Below are positions 52,996 to 60,362 of a stretch of 64,000 nt of DNA, in pieces. A model generated the notes under the pieces. It was not told the DNA's origin. It searched no databases and saw nothing but the letters and a program-made list of their open reading frames with translations. This DNA comes from an uncultured Bacilli bacterium. Lineage in GTDB: Bacteria; Bacillota_I; Bacilli_A; RF39; UBA660. The stretch is taken from the NCBI GenBank assembly GCA_910587065.1, contig CAJUMA010000003.1:102449-166448 (forward strand). Reading direction: 5' to 3'. How positions within the stretch are numbered: position 1 is the stretch's first letter; every line of letters begins with the position of its first letter. A program made the translations under genes and the position numbers.

Positions 52996-54515
52996 AGAAA
53001 ATAAACATTATCATTCTTGGAATTTTTCTACTCATTATTTCTCCTAAAAACGTTGATGCTGCTGCATTAGGCATAACGATAAAATGTTCAAATGTTACAG
53101 CAGGACAAAATACGAGTTGTACAATAACAGGAAGTTCAGCAGAAGAAATTACAGGCTTTGATGCAAACATAGGCGTTAATGGAGCCACTGTTACAAGTAT
53201 AAAGGCTGGTAATGGATGGGCATCAATGGGAGGATCAAACAACTATGTCGCTTATTATGCCGAAGGTGCTGGAAAAGTTGGAACATTTACTATTGCTACA
53301 GTAAATTTAAGTACTTCTATGGCTGGAACAGGTACGATTAGTCTCTCTAATATCCATTTTAATGATTCTGGTGGAGCAACTTTCTCAGGAAGCAATAAAA
53401 ATTCTTCATTTTCAATTACACCTGCTGCAACCCAAGCTCCTCCAACAACTACAGTAAGACCAACCAAACCTCCAACAACTAAACTACCACCAGCTACAAC
53501 AATAGCTCCAGCAACTGAACCAGTTGCAACAGCTCTTAAACTTGATAGTTTAAAAGTTGGAGACTTTGAAGTCTTAGAGCAAGAAGGAAAATATTATGTA
53601 ACTGTTAATTATGATACAGAAAATGTTAATGTTGAAGCTTTTGCAAATCCAAATTTAACTATTATTGGTGGAGGAGTAAGAACTTTAGCAGTTGGTAAAA
53701 ATGTTGTCGAATTAATTTTACGAAATGAAATTAATCAATCATCTACTGTTCAAGTAATAATAACAAGACCAGAAGATACTAACGATTATAGTACATATCT
53801 TACTGAACTAAAGTTAGTAGATTATGACTTTAAATTTAATAAAGATATTTTAGAATATACAGTTTATATACCGTCCACTGTTAAAGAAGTATACGTTATT
53901 GCTAAAAGTGACAATGTTGATGTTTCCATAATGGGAGATGGATTACGTTCACTTGAAAAAGGTAATAATGAAATATATGTTAAGGTTCAGTATGGAGATA
54001 AGGCAGAAACAAATTATGTAATCCATGTTAAAAGAAGTTATTCTTCAATAATAATGTGGGGTGTAATAGCGTTATTATCAGGTGGCTTGATAGGTACAAT
54101 TGTCTACTTTAGTATGAAACTGAAAAAAGCCAACGTAACTGTAAAAGAAGAGAAAGCTAAAATACTTGCAGAAGCTAACAGAACAGTTGCCGAAAGCAAG
54201 AGTAATGTAACGCTTAATGGACAAAATGTCGTAACTCCTACATCTGCAGCTGTTTCACCAATCAAAAACACTGTGCCAAATGTTAATGAAACTAAAACAA
54301 TAGAACAACCAAGCGTTCATGTTGTTGAAAAAAGAATTCCCACAAATCCAGTGGCAGTAGCAACATCAACCGTTAATCAGGCACCAGTTAAAGAGAGTAC
54401 TCCAACTCAAGTAAAATTAGTTCATACGCTTGAAAGACAACCAATAAAAGTCAATAGAACACCAATTAAGACAAATCAAAAACAAGTTGTTATAAATACA
54501 GGTAAAAAGAATTAA
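52992..54515 (+). CDS. Membrane-anchored cohesin-like protein with cadherin-like modules
   Basis: A 507-residue protein. After the signal peptide (ending NVDAAA) comes a cohesin-type domain at about 24-146 (ITIKCSNVTAGQNTSCTITG, GFDANIGVNGATVTSIKAG, ISLSNIHFNDSGG). A Pro/Thr linker (about 147-180) leads to two cadherin-like beta-sandwich modules (about 187-265 and 268-346; LTELKLVDYDFKFNKDILEYTVYIP), a membrane span at about 350-373 and a tail of 135 residues. The ATG at 52992 overlaps the previous TGA as ATGA. Three genes in one coupled operon thus encode dockerin and cohesin partners. Confidence 0.75.
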   Translation: MKKINIIILGIFLLIISPKNVDAAALGITIKCSNVTAGQNTSCTITGSSAEEITGFDANIGVNGATVTSIKAGNGWASMGGSNNYVAYYAEGAGKVGTFTIATVNLSTSMAGTGTISLSNIHFNDSGGATFSGSNKNSSFSITPAATQAPPTTTVRPTKPPTTKLPPATTIAPATEPVATALKLDSLKVGDFEVLEQEGKYYVTVNYDTENVNVEAFANPNLTIIGGGVRTLAVGKNVVELILRNEINQSSTVQVIITRPEDTNDYSTYLTELKLVDYDFKFNKDILEYTVYIPSTVKEVYVIAKSDNVDVSIMGDGLRSLEKGNNEIYVKVQYGDKAETNYVIHVKRSYSSIIMWGVIALLSGGLIGTIVYFSMKLKKANVTVKEEKAKILAEANRTVAESKSNVTLNGQNVVTPTSAAVSPIKNTVPNVNETKTIEQPSVHVVEKRIPTNPVAVATSTVNQAPVKESTPTQVKLVHTLERQPIKVNRTPIKTNQKQVVINTGKKN

Positions 54516-54541
54516 AACAAGTTATTATTAACTTGTTTTTT
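54514..54541 (+). terminator. Intrinsic terminator of the cohesin operon
   Basis: AAAACAAGTTA/TAACTTGTTTT (11 bp) with a TTAT loop and T tail, overlapping the stop. Confidence 0.85.
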
Positions 54542-54614
54542 ATATGTAATGACCAATTCTTATTTATGTAATCATCTTTATATGATATACTAAAATATAG
54601 TAGGGAGTGCTAGT

Positions 54615-55193
54615 ATGATTATTATATTATTGTTAATACCATTACTGTGTATTTCATTTACACTTTTTGTAATGTCACTTATAGATTTTATCTTAAATAA
54701 TAATTATAACTTAATAATAATTCTTGCTACGGTTTTTATAAATATAGTCCTTTCTTTTTTTATTATAAAACTATTTATAAAGAGTAATGAGGATATTCCA
54801 AAGATATTAAATTTAGATAAAATATCTAATTTAATTCATGGCTATTTTTCCTTTATAAATATGTTTTTATATGGGCTTGCCTTAATTATTAACTCTCTTC
54901 TTTTTAAAATTAATATATATAATATTATAACGGGTATAATAATTACGATACTATTCATATACATCACTTTTGAGCATGTTTTTAGGACAGATAAGATAGT
55001 TTTAACACTTAGTAGCATAGATGATACAAAAGAAGGAATAAAGTGTTTATATTTTTGTAACAATAATGATGAAATGTATGAATATTACATTAAAGAAGGA
55101 ACATATAAAGAAGATGCTAAATATCTTTGTAAAATAGGCAAGAGCAGTAAAAGTATAAAAAAAATTATAAAAGAAGTAATTGATATGGATTAG
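54615..55193 (+). CDS. Unknown polytopic membrane protein
   Basis: A 192-residue protein with about four membrane segments in residues 1-125 and a charged cytoplasmic tail. Very rich in Ile and Leu. No family recognised. TAGGGAGTGC precedes the ATG. The next gene starts 11 nt after the stop and encodes another membrane protein, so the two are probably cotranscribed. Confidence 0.65.
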   Translation: MIIILLLIPLLCISFTLFVMSLIDFILNNNYNLIIILATVFINIVLSFFIIKLFIKSNEDIPKILNLDKISNLIHGYFSFINMFLYGLALIINSLLFKINIYNIITGIIITILFIYITFEHVFRTDKIVLTLSSIDDTKEGIKCLYFCNNNDEMYEYYIKEGTYKEDAKYLCKIGKSSKSIKKIIKEVIDMD

Positions 55194-55204
55194 GAGTAAA
55201 TTTT

Positions 55205-56047
55205 ATGAATGATGATAAAAACCAAAATAAAAATTATGTAATTCCAGAAAAAGTGGATTTAGCAAAAGTTAAAGTAGATAACAATAATAATGGAGCATTA
55301 AATCGCGAACGAGATAATATAATAAGCGCTTCAATCCAAGCCAATCAAGCCATTGATGAAAAAAGCGCAAAAGATGTCAACAATACTATTAAGGTACATA
55401 AAAAACATCCTCTTGTAAATATTTTAATTGGTCTATTCTTTATCGCCCTAGCAGGAGTATTAACATTCTTTGGTTTAAAACTAGTAAAAGGCTACATAAA
55501 ATATGATGATGCTAGACACACTACAGAAAAACCCACGACAGAAAAAATAAACTATTTTCAAAAATATGTATATGATAATGAAAGAATGCGAAAATTCCAA
55601 AACGATAACACGATTCTTATATTATTTCCAACTCTTGCATCTAATGAATATAAATATATTTATGCAAATAAGGACGTAGATGGTATTCTAAAAACTGAAG
55701 AAGGAACATATAATATACAGAATAAGCAAATTAGTTTATTTAACAGTGAAAGTATTGAGAATACATTTTTTATAGGCGATTCGAATATATCTTATGGAGA
55801 ATTATCTTTAGCTATGTATGATCAAGAATTCAAATATTATATAAGTAAAAATGATGGAATAGACTCTTTACTTGTTTTAAATGCTAAAGTTGATTCATCC
55901 TTTGCTTATTTCTCTGATTCGAATAATCATATGTTTGCTAATTTTACAGAAACTCAAAAAGATATATCACTTAGCAATGGTTATATTTTTAATAAGGTTG
56001 GGACAAATTTAGAATTTAATGGATTAACATATATATACGTGGAATAA
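55205..56047 (+). CDS. Unknown bitopic membrane protein
   Basis: A 280-residue protein with a cytoplasmic N-terminus of about 75 residues rich in Asn/Lys/Asp, one membrane span (about 76-98: HPLVNILIGLFFIALAGVLTFF) and an outer domain of about 170 residues, beta-rich. A short Thr/Glu/Lys linker follows the membrane. TAGGAGTAAATTTT precedes the ATG. A 22-nt stretch of this gene (55485-55506) recurs exactly at 57693-57714. No family recognised. Confidence 0.65.
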   Translation: MNDDKNQNKNYVIPEKVDLAKVKVDNNNNGALNRERDNIISASIQANQAIDEKSAKDVNNTIKVHKKHPLVNILIGLFFIALAGVLTFFGLKLVKGYIKYDDARHTTEKPTTEKINYFQKYVYDNERMRKFQNDNTILILFPTLASNEYKYIYANKDVDGILKTEEGTYNIQNKQISLFNSESIENTFFIGDSNISYGELSLAMYDQEFKYYISKNDGIDSLLVLNAKVDSSFAYFSDSNNHMFANFTETQKDISLSNGYIFNKVGTNLEFNGLTYIYVE

Positions 56048-56148
56048 TTGGACAAACAATTATATCTATAGTATAATAAATGAAGTTAAGGAAAAGTGTT
56101 AACAATTTATCAACTCTTACATTAAACACACCAATAATTAAACATCTA

Positions 56149-56157
56149 TGCTATAAT
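56149..56157 (+). promoter_or_regulatory. Extended -10 promoter of the HD-domain gene
   Basis: TGCTATAAT lies 28 nt before the ATG; no clear -35. Confidence 0.55.
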
Positions 56158-56185
56158 GTTATAGAGTAATGGAGGTTATCAATAT

Positions 56186-56707
56186 ATGAAAAACGATATT
56201 AGTTTTGATTATATTTCTAAAAATATATTAAAAAATAGAAAGTTTCAGATTATTGCTCGTGAATCACATCATGGAATTACGAGAATGGAACATTCAATGC
56301 GTGTTGCTAAATACGTATACAAAATATCAAAGAAATTAAATCTTGATTATGTTTCAGCCACAAGAGCTGCTATACTACATGATTTTTTTACAAATGCTGA
56401 ATTTGGTGAAAATCATGGACTTATACAAGGTGTAGTTCATCCTCATATTGCACTTCAAAATGCCAAGGGAGAATTTGAACTAAATGAGATTGAAGAAAAC
56501 GCAATTGAGTCACATATGTATCCGTTGTGCTGTAAAATGCCTAAATATAAAGAAAGCTGGGTTTTAACACTTACAGACAAAATCGTTGCTATATATGAGT
56601 ATTGTAGTTATAAATTTAGCTATACAAAACTAACTAGTAAAGTTAATGGTAAACTTAACTTAGCTGTTATTTTATCATTTTATCTAATAACAATGGGAAG
56701 AAAATAA
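56186..56707 (+). CDS. HD-domain phosphohydrolase
   Basis: A 173-residue protein of the HD superfamily. Metal ligands are seen as H in RMEHSMRVAKY, the HD pair in AAILHDFF, the later His in VHPHIAL and the Asp in TLTDKIVAIYEY. Relatives act on nucleotides or other phosphate esters; the substrate here is unknown. TGGAGGTTATC precedes the ATG. A strong terminator separates it from the tRNA genes. Confidence 0.85.
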   Translation: MKNDISFDYISKNILKNRKFQIIARESHHGITRMEHSMRVAKYVYKISKKLNLDYVSATRAAILHDFFTNAEFGENHGLIQGVVHPHIALQNAKGEFELNEIEENAIESHMYPLCCKMPKYKESWVLTLTDKIVAIYEYCSYKFSYTKLTSKVNGKLNLAVILSFYLITMGRK

Positions 56708-56725
56708 ACCCATTGTTATTTTTTT
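56686..56725 (+). terminator. Intrinsic terminator of the HD gene
   Basis: A perfect 12-bp stem AATAACAATGGG/CCCATTGTTATT followed by T; the coding end forms the left arm. Confidence 0.9.
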
Positions 56726-56726
56726 A

Positions 56727-56735
56727 TGTTATAAT
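56727..56735 (+). promoter_or_regulatory. Extended -10 before the tRNA-Arg gene
   Basis: TGTTATAAT ends 8 nt before the tRNA. Confidence 0.6.
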
Positions 56736-56743
56736 ACTATTAT

Positions 56744-56820
56744 GTTCTCGTAACTCAGTAGGATAGAGTATCCGCCTCCTAAGCGGAAAGTCGGCAGTTC
56801 GATTCTGCCCGGGAACACCA
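56744..56820 (+). tRNA. tRNA-Arg (anticodon CCT)
   Basis: A full cloverleaf: acceptor GTTCTCG/CGGGAAC (one T-G), anticodon stem TCCGC/GCGGA with loop CTCCTAA giving anticodon CCT (reads AGG), T-arm GGCAG-TTCGATT-CTGCC. The 3' CCA is encoded. Confidence 0.95.
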
Positions 56821-56830
56821 TTATGATATA

Positions 56831-56860
56831 AAACTTGAACTTTTGTGATTCGAGTTTTTT
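56831..56860 (+). terminator. Terminator between tRNA-Arg and tRNA-Thr
   Basis: AAACTTGAA/TTCGAGTTT (9 bp, one G-U) with a T run. Confidence 0.7.
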
Positions 56861-56866
56861 ATATTT

Positions 56867-56940
56867 GCCGATTTAGTTTAGTGGTAGAACAGATGCATGG
56901 TAAGCATCAGAGGGCAGTTCAATTCTGCCATTCGGCACCA
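56867..56940 (+). tRNA. tRNA-Thr (anticodon GGT)
   Basis: Anticodon stem GATGC/GCATC with loop ATGGTAA gives anticodon GGT (threonine). T-arm GGCAG-TTCAATT-CTGCC; CCA encoded. Two oddities: the acceptor stem GCCGATT/ATTCGGC has one T-T mismatch, and position 32 is A. The D-loop is short, as in 74-nt tRNAs. Confidence 0.9.
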
Positions 56941-56953
56941 TATTGATAGGAAA

Positions 56954-57010
56954 CTCGAACTTTTTATTCGAGAGTAATAAATATTAACTAGAAGTACCGT
57001 CTAGTTTTTT
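56954..57010 (+). terminator. Two hairpins after tRNA-Thr
   Basis: CTCGAA/TTCGAG (56954-56972) is followed by ACTAG/CTAGT with TTTTTT (56987-57010). The second has the form of an intrinsic terminator. Confidence 0.65.
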
Positions 57011-57042
57011 TGTTATTTAAGAATGGAAGTGATGAGTTTTTT

Positions 57043-57315
57043 ATGAAAGTAGAAGTAAAAGAGTTAAAAATTAGTAATGAATTGCAAAAAAAGATTGATA
57101 TGATATGTAGGTTTGCAGGAGTAAGTCCAAACCTAACGAGTGGATGTGTAAAAAATATCAAAGGGACAAATATTGCCTATGTTAAACCTCATATCCTATC
57201 AGTAAATGGAAATGACTATTTATTATTTGAAGAATGTGATGATGTATTTATAAATGGTTATTCCAAAAGTATTAAATTAAAAGATTTAGAAAGGTATCTA
57301 AAAGAAACTAAATAA
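57043..57315 (+). CDS. Small unknown protein downstream of tRNA-Thr, paralogue of the 63060 product
   Basis: A 90-residue protein. It aligns over its whole length with the 63060 product: L..KI..IC.F.....P....G.VK.I..TN..Y..PH....N...L.F......IN..SK.IK...LE.Y.K. Both follow a tRNA-Thr gene. The ATG at 57043 follows GGAAGTGAT; the longer TTG reading starts in the terminator and is rejected. No family recognised. The frame remains open after the stop into a decayed coding stretch. Confidence 0.7.
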   Translation: MKVEVKELKISNELQKKIDMICRFAGVSPNLTSGCVKNIKGTNIAYVKPHILSVNGNDYLLFEECDDVFINGYSKSIKLKDLERYLKETK

Positions 57316-57321
57316 TTTAAT

Positions 57322-57569
57322 TTAAAACTAGGCGTATTTGATTATGATACTTATTTAGAACTAATGAATTATTTAAAACAAGCAAATGAAGCAGTAATAA
57401 GGTTGCTAAAAGTGAAGGACTTTATAAAGAATTAGAAAAAGAAATTAAATATCACAAAGCATTCTTAGTAATCAATGGTGAAAAGGATAATGAAATAAAA
57501 TATTTAAAGAAAGAACTTGAAGAAGTAAATACCAAATACAATTCTCTAAAAAGTTTTATTTCTAAATAA
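57322..57569 (+). pseudogene. Decayed coiled-coil gene fragment
   Basis: Two open stretches join across a frameshift near 57390: ..LGVFDYDTYLELMNYLKQANEAV in one frame, then KVAKSEGLYKELEKEIKYHK..NEIKYLKKELEEVNTKYNSLKSFISK and a stop in another. The product would be a short coiled coil. No start codon or ribosome-binding site is visible, so it is read as a remnant. Confidence 0.5.
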
Positions 57570-57692
57570 ACTTTATTGTAAATTTCCAAACGTTGTTTAC
57601 TCACGCACCTGATTGATAGAAACTCGAACCTCTAGCTTCGAGTTTTAATATGTTGGAAATTACAGTATAATTTAACTAACTTAAAAAAATGA

Positions 57693-57714
57693 TAAAAGGC
57701 TACATAAAATATGA
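57693..57714 (+). repeat. 22-nt exact copy of 55485-55506
   Basis: The stretch beginning TAAAAGGCTACATAAA is identical to part of the 55205 membrane-protein gene. It lies inside non-coding, decayed DNA. Confidence 0.7.
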
Positions 57715-57885
57715 AGTAGATCATTTGGAAATTATTTAGCTAAACTTTGTAGATGTGCCAATGGAACAAAAACAATAAATTTGGGTGTTAAAAGAAAATT
57801 CAAGAATTTTTGGAAAGATAAGTTTCAATTAACTGAAGAAGATAAAGAATTTTGCGATTTCAAACTTAAACCACAAGTGATATGA
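57715..57885 (+). pseudogene. Remnant coding stretch without start
   Basis: One frame is open for about 55 codons (GNYLAKLCRCANGTKTINLG, then KRKFKNFWKDKFQLTEEDKEFCDF..) and ends with TGA at 57883. It has no start codon and no ribosome-binding site. The rest of 57570-58078 shows only the tRNA-flank-like repeat (57605-57629) and a terminator. Confidence 0.35.
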
Positions 57886-58011
57886 GTAGAATTTTACCAT
57901 AGGAATTTACGGAACAAAGCTTCGTTATGATTGCAACAATATTAAGAACTGAAGTAGGAAGTGCATAAAAAATGAAAATAAATCAATTACTCGCACTTCT
58001 AATAGAATAAG

Positions 58012-58037
58012 AAAACGACTTATCAAAAAGTCGTTTT
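58012..58037. terminator. Intrinsic terminator in the gap before the zincin-like gene
   Basis: AAAACGACTT/AAGTCGTTTT (10 bp) with T- and A-rich flanks. It could stop the minus-strand gene ending at 58079. Confidence 0.75.
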
Positions 58038-58078
58038 TGTAAAATTTTTACTTACTACAAGATTAAAAATTTTTCATT

Positions 58079-59098
58079 TTATTTTTGTAAAGATGCTTCA
58101 TAAAAGCTCATTAAACCTAAGATTTTTCCTTTCTTTTCTCTGCCTTGTTCTTCTTCAAAAGAGCTATAAACAGCTTCAGCAATTGAGTTTAAAAATTCAA
58201 TAGCTAAATCTTCACTTGGAACAATTTCTTTTAAGTAAGCGACAATGTCATTTATAGTTGCGTTATATCTAAAATTAAGTAAATTTCCTCTAAATAAATT
58301 ATTTAAATCTTCTCCAATGTTTGGATAAGTGCATTTATAATTTCCATCCGTAATTTGAATACACCTATACTCATTAGCAATTTCTTCCAAAGCATTAGAA
58401 ACAGCGTAATCTTTCTTCACTATAATCTCATCTAAATCATAAACAATATTTCCGTCTTCTGTAGGAATTCCTTTTAACTTAATTTCATTGTGGGAGAACC
58501 CAGTACAACAATTTAAAATTCTATTCTTCTCATCTAGTTCCTTAAAAGTTGCTTCCATATGTCCAACTTCATGTAAAGCTCGAGATGCAATAAATTCTCT
58601 AATTTCTTGAGTATTTTTCTCCCAACCTAGCTTATTAACATAAAAACCTATTGAGTTATTGGAAGAATTATACACAGCTCGACAAATAGTGTATAATTCT
58701 TGGCGAATAGTTTCCTGCAAATCAGCAACATAGTTAACAGCTAAATATGGCTCATTAAAATCTATTCTTTCAACACCAAGATTATTTTTTATATTAAAAT
58801 CACGGTGTAATTTTTTACTTTTCTCTACTGCTTCAACTAACTCAGTTGGTAGTAAATCAATGTTTGTTCTTCTAAATCCTCCTAAGACAAAATGATCTTC
58901 TAGAAAATCAACATTTTTTTTATCTGTTGGATCAAATTCATGTAACAAATTAGGTGTATAAATATCTTCTTTATTATAATATGTAAAATATTTAATCTCT
59001 TTTGTATCAAAATCAAAAACTTCAAAGCCAAAAATGTCATCTTCATAAACTTCTCTAAATTCTCTAAGAACAACAAATCTTTTTCTAATTTTATTCAT
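58079..59098 (-). CDS. Putative zinc metallopeptidase (HExxH) of unknown family
   Basis: A 339-residue cytoplasmic protein. ALHEVGHMEATF near residue 176 is an HExxH zinc motif, and ALEEIANEY about 60 residues later could give the third ligand, as in gluzincins. The rest matches no family I know. The ATG at 59098 is chosen because the promoter TTTACA-17-TGTTATAAT lies across the upstream ATG at 59146 and GAGGG precedes 59098. It is divergent from the 59245 gene. Confidence 0.65.
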   Translation of the reverse strand: MNKIRKRFVVLREFREVYEDDIFGFEVFDFDTKEIKYFTYYNKEDIYTPNLLHEFDPTDKKNVDFLEDHFVLGGFRRTNIDLLPTELVEAVEKSKKLHRDFNIKNNLGVERIDFNEPYLAVNYVADLQETIRQELYTICRAVYNSSNNSIGFYVNKLGWEKNTQEIREFIASRALHEVGHMEATFKELDEKNRILNCCTGFSHNEIKLKGIPTEDGNIVYDLDEIIVKKDYAVSNALEEIANEYRCIQITDGNYKCTYPNIGEDLNNLFRGNLLNFRYNATINDIVAYLKEIVPSEDLAIEFLNSIAEAVYSSFEEEQGREKKGKILGLMSFYEASLQK

Positions 59099-59126
59099 CC
59101 TAGTACCATCCCTCAAAGTGCCAATT

Positions 59127-59155
59127 ATTATAACATTTTTATTCATCTTTGTAAA
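59127..59155 (-). promoter_or_regulatory. Promoter of the zincin-like gene
   Basis: On the minus strand TTTACA, 17-nt spacer, extended -10 TGTTATAAT. It overlaps the first in-frame ATG and so decides for the later start. Confidence 0.8.
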
Positions 59156-59244
59156 ATGGACTTTTGCTTGGACTTTTAAGGCCCTAGATAAAAATGAAAT
59201 AATAATCTAATATTAAAAGGCGTGTGCAAAATTGGAGAGTGAAT

Positions 59245-59868
59245 ATGAATAATAATAGAATAAAAATGAATTTTAAAATTGAAAGATATAATCTTATTTC
59301 AAAAGAAGAAAATGAACCAACAGAAATGAATTTAACTTTATCAAAATACGTAAATATTGAAGACAACTTTATGGAAGTTATAGAAAGTGTTGCTCATAAA
59401 TATATGTTTAATGATAATTTTAATTATTATCTTGAAGATATCTATCATATTCTTTGGAGTGAATACTTTAGTGATGGTGTATTAGAAAAACTATTAAAAA
59501 GAAAAAATGTTTATGATTATGATATGTTAAATACTAAAGTAGAATTATTGAATAAACAATTTAATTTAGAAAATAAGGAAATAAAAATAATTATATCAGA
59601 AAATAAGCACAGTTATTTCATGCGCTTCTTCTTTCACATTAATTCTCAAAGTGATAAAATTAGGCCACATGTTCATTGTAAGTGTTGTGGACTTGAAAGA
59701 ATAATTGATTTAACAACTTTAGAGTTTATTGAACAATCATTTATTTCCCCAAATTTATCAAATAAGGCTCTAAATGTTGTGCATTTATATAAAAGTGAAC
59801 TTATGAATTATTGGAACAATCTTATTCAAAATCAAGAAGAATTAATCGAATTTAATTTACTCATATAA
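59245..59868 (+). CDS. Unknown 207-residue protein
   Basis: A soluble protein with a HVHCKCCGLERII segment near residue 147 that could bind a metal. The last 60 residues are helical. The ATG at 59245 follows TTGGAGAGTGA; the GTG upstream is less likely. No family recognised. It converges with cdd across a shared terminator. Confidence 0.6.
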   Translation: MNNNRIKMNFKIERYNLISKEENEPTEMNLTLSKYVNIEDNFMEVIESVAHKYMFNDNFNYYLEDIYHILWSEYFSDGVLEKLLKRKNVYDYDMLNTKVELLNKQFNLENKEIKIIISENKHSYFMRFFFHINSQSDKIRPHVHCKCCGLERIIDLTTLEFIEQSFISPNLSNKALNVVHLYKSELMNYWNNLIQNQEELIEFNLLI

Positions 59869-59869
59869 A

Positions 59870-59898
59870 AACAAGATATTATTTTTTTAAATCTTGTT
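59870..59898. terminator. Shared terminator between the 59245 gene and cdd
   Basis: AACAAGAT/ATCTTGTT (8 bp) with a T-rich loop; overlaps the end of cdd. Confidence 0.65.
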
Positions 59899-60268
59899 CA
59901 TCAAATGGGTGGGGGCATAAATCTTTAACTAAATAATCTCTATAATTTCCATCTATTGAGTAACATCTTATCAAAGTATCCTCATCACATAATTCCACAA
60001 TCATTTGTCTGCAAACAAAGCAAGGAGTAGAAATACTACCACTCTCAACCATTATATGAATAGACTCAATCATACCTTTCTTTAATCCGTCTGTAATTCC
60101 TGAGAATATAGCATTTCTTTCTGCACATACACCTGCACGAAGCGATGCATCCTCAACATTAACTCCTTTATAATATTTGCCATCCTTAGTAACAACAATG
60201 GAAGCAACTGGAAAATTACTTATGGGGGTGTATGAAAACCTTAATAATTTTTTTAATTCTTGTACCAT
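59879..60268 (-). CDS. cdd: Cytidine deaminase
   Basis: Converts cytidine and deoxycytidine to uridine forms in salvage. The zinc site is GVCAERNAIFSGI and PCFVCRQMIVEL (CAE...PCxxC). An NVEDAS substrate motif precedes them. Length 129 is typical of the tetrameric form. AGGAAGAAG lies before the ATG on the minus strand, and TGATACAAT gives a probable extended -10. Confidence 0.95.
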   Translation of the reverse strand: MVQELKKLLRFSYTPISNFPVASIVVTKDGKYYKGVNVEDASLRAGVCAERNAIFSGITDGLKKGMIESIHIMVESGSISTPCFVCRQMIVELCDEDTLIRCYSIDGNYRDYLVKDLCPHPFDEQDLKK

Positions 60269-60306
60269 ATTATCAACTTCTTCCTAACTATATTGTATCA
60301 TATATC

Positions 60307-60335
60307 TTGAATAATTTTTAATAATTTGTTAGAAT
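60307..60335 (+). promoter_or_regulatory. Promoter of the 60363 gene
   Basis: TTGAAT, 17-nt spacer, extended -10 TGTTAGAAT. Confidence 0.7.
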
Positions 60336-60362
60336 AAACCATTCAAAAAGGGAGAACTGAAA

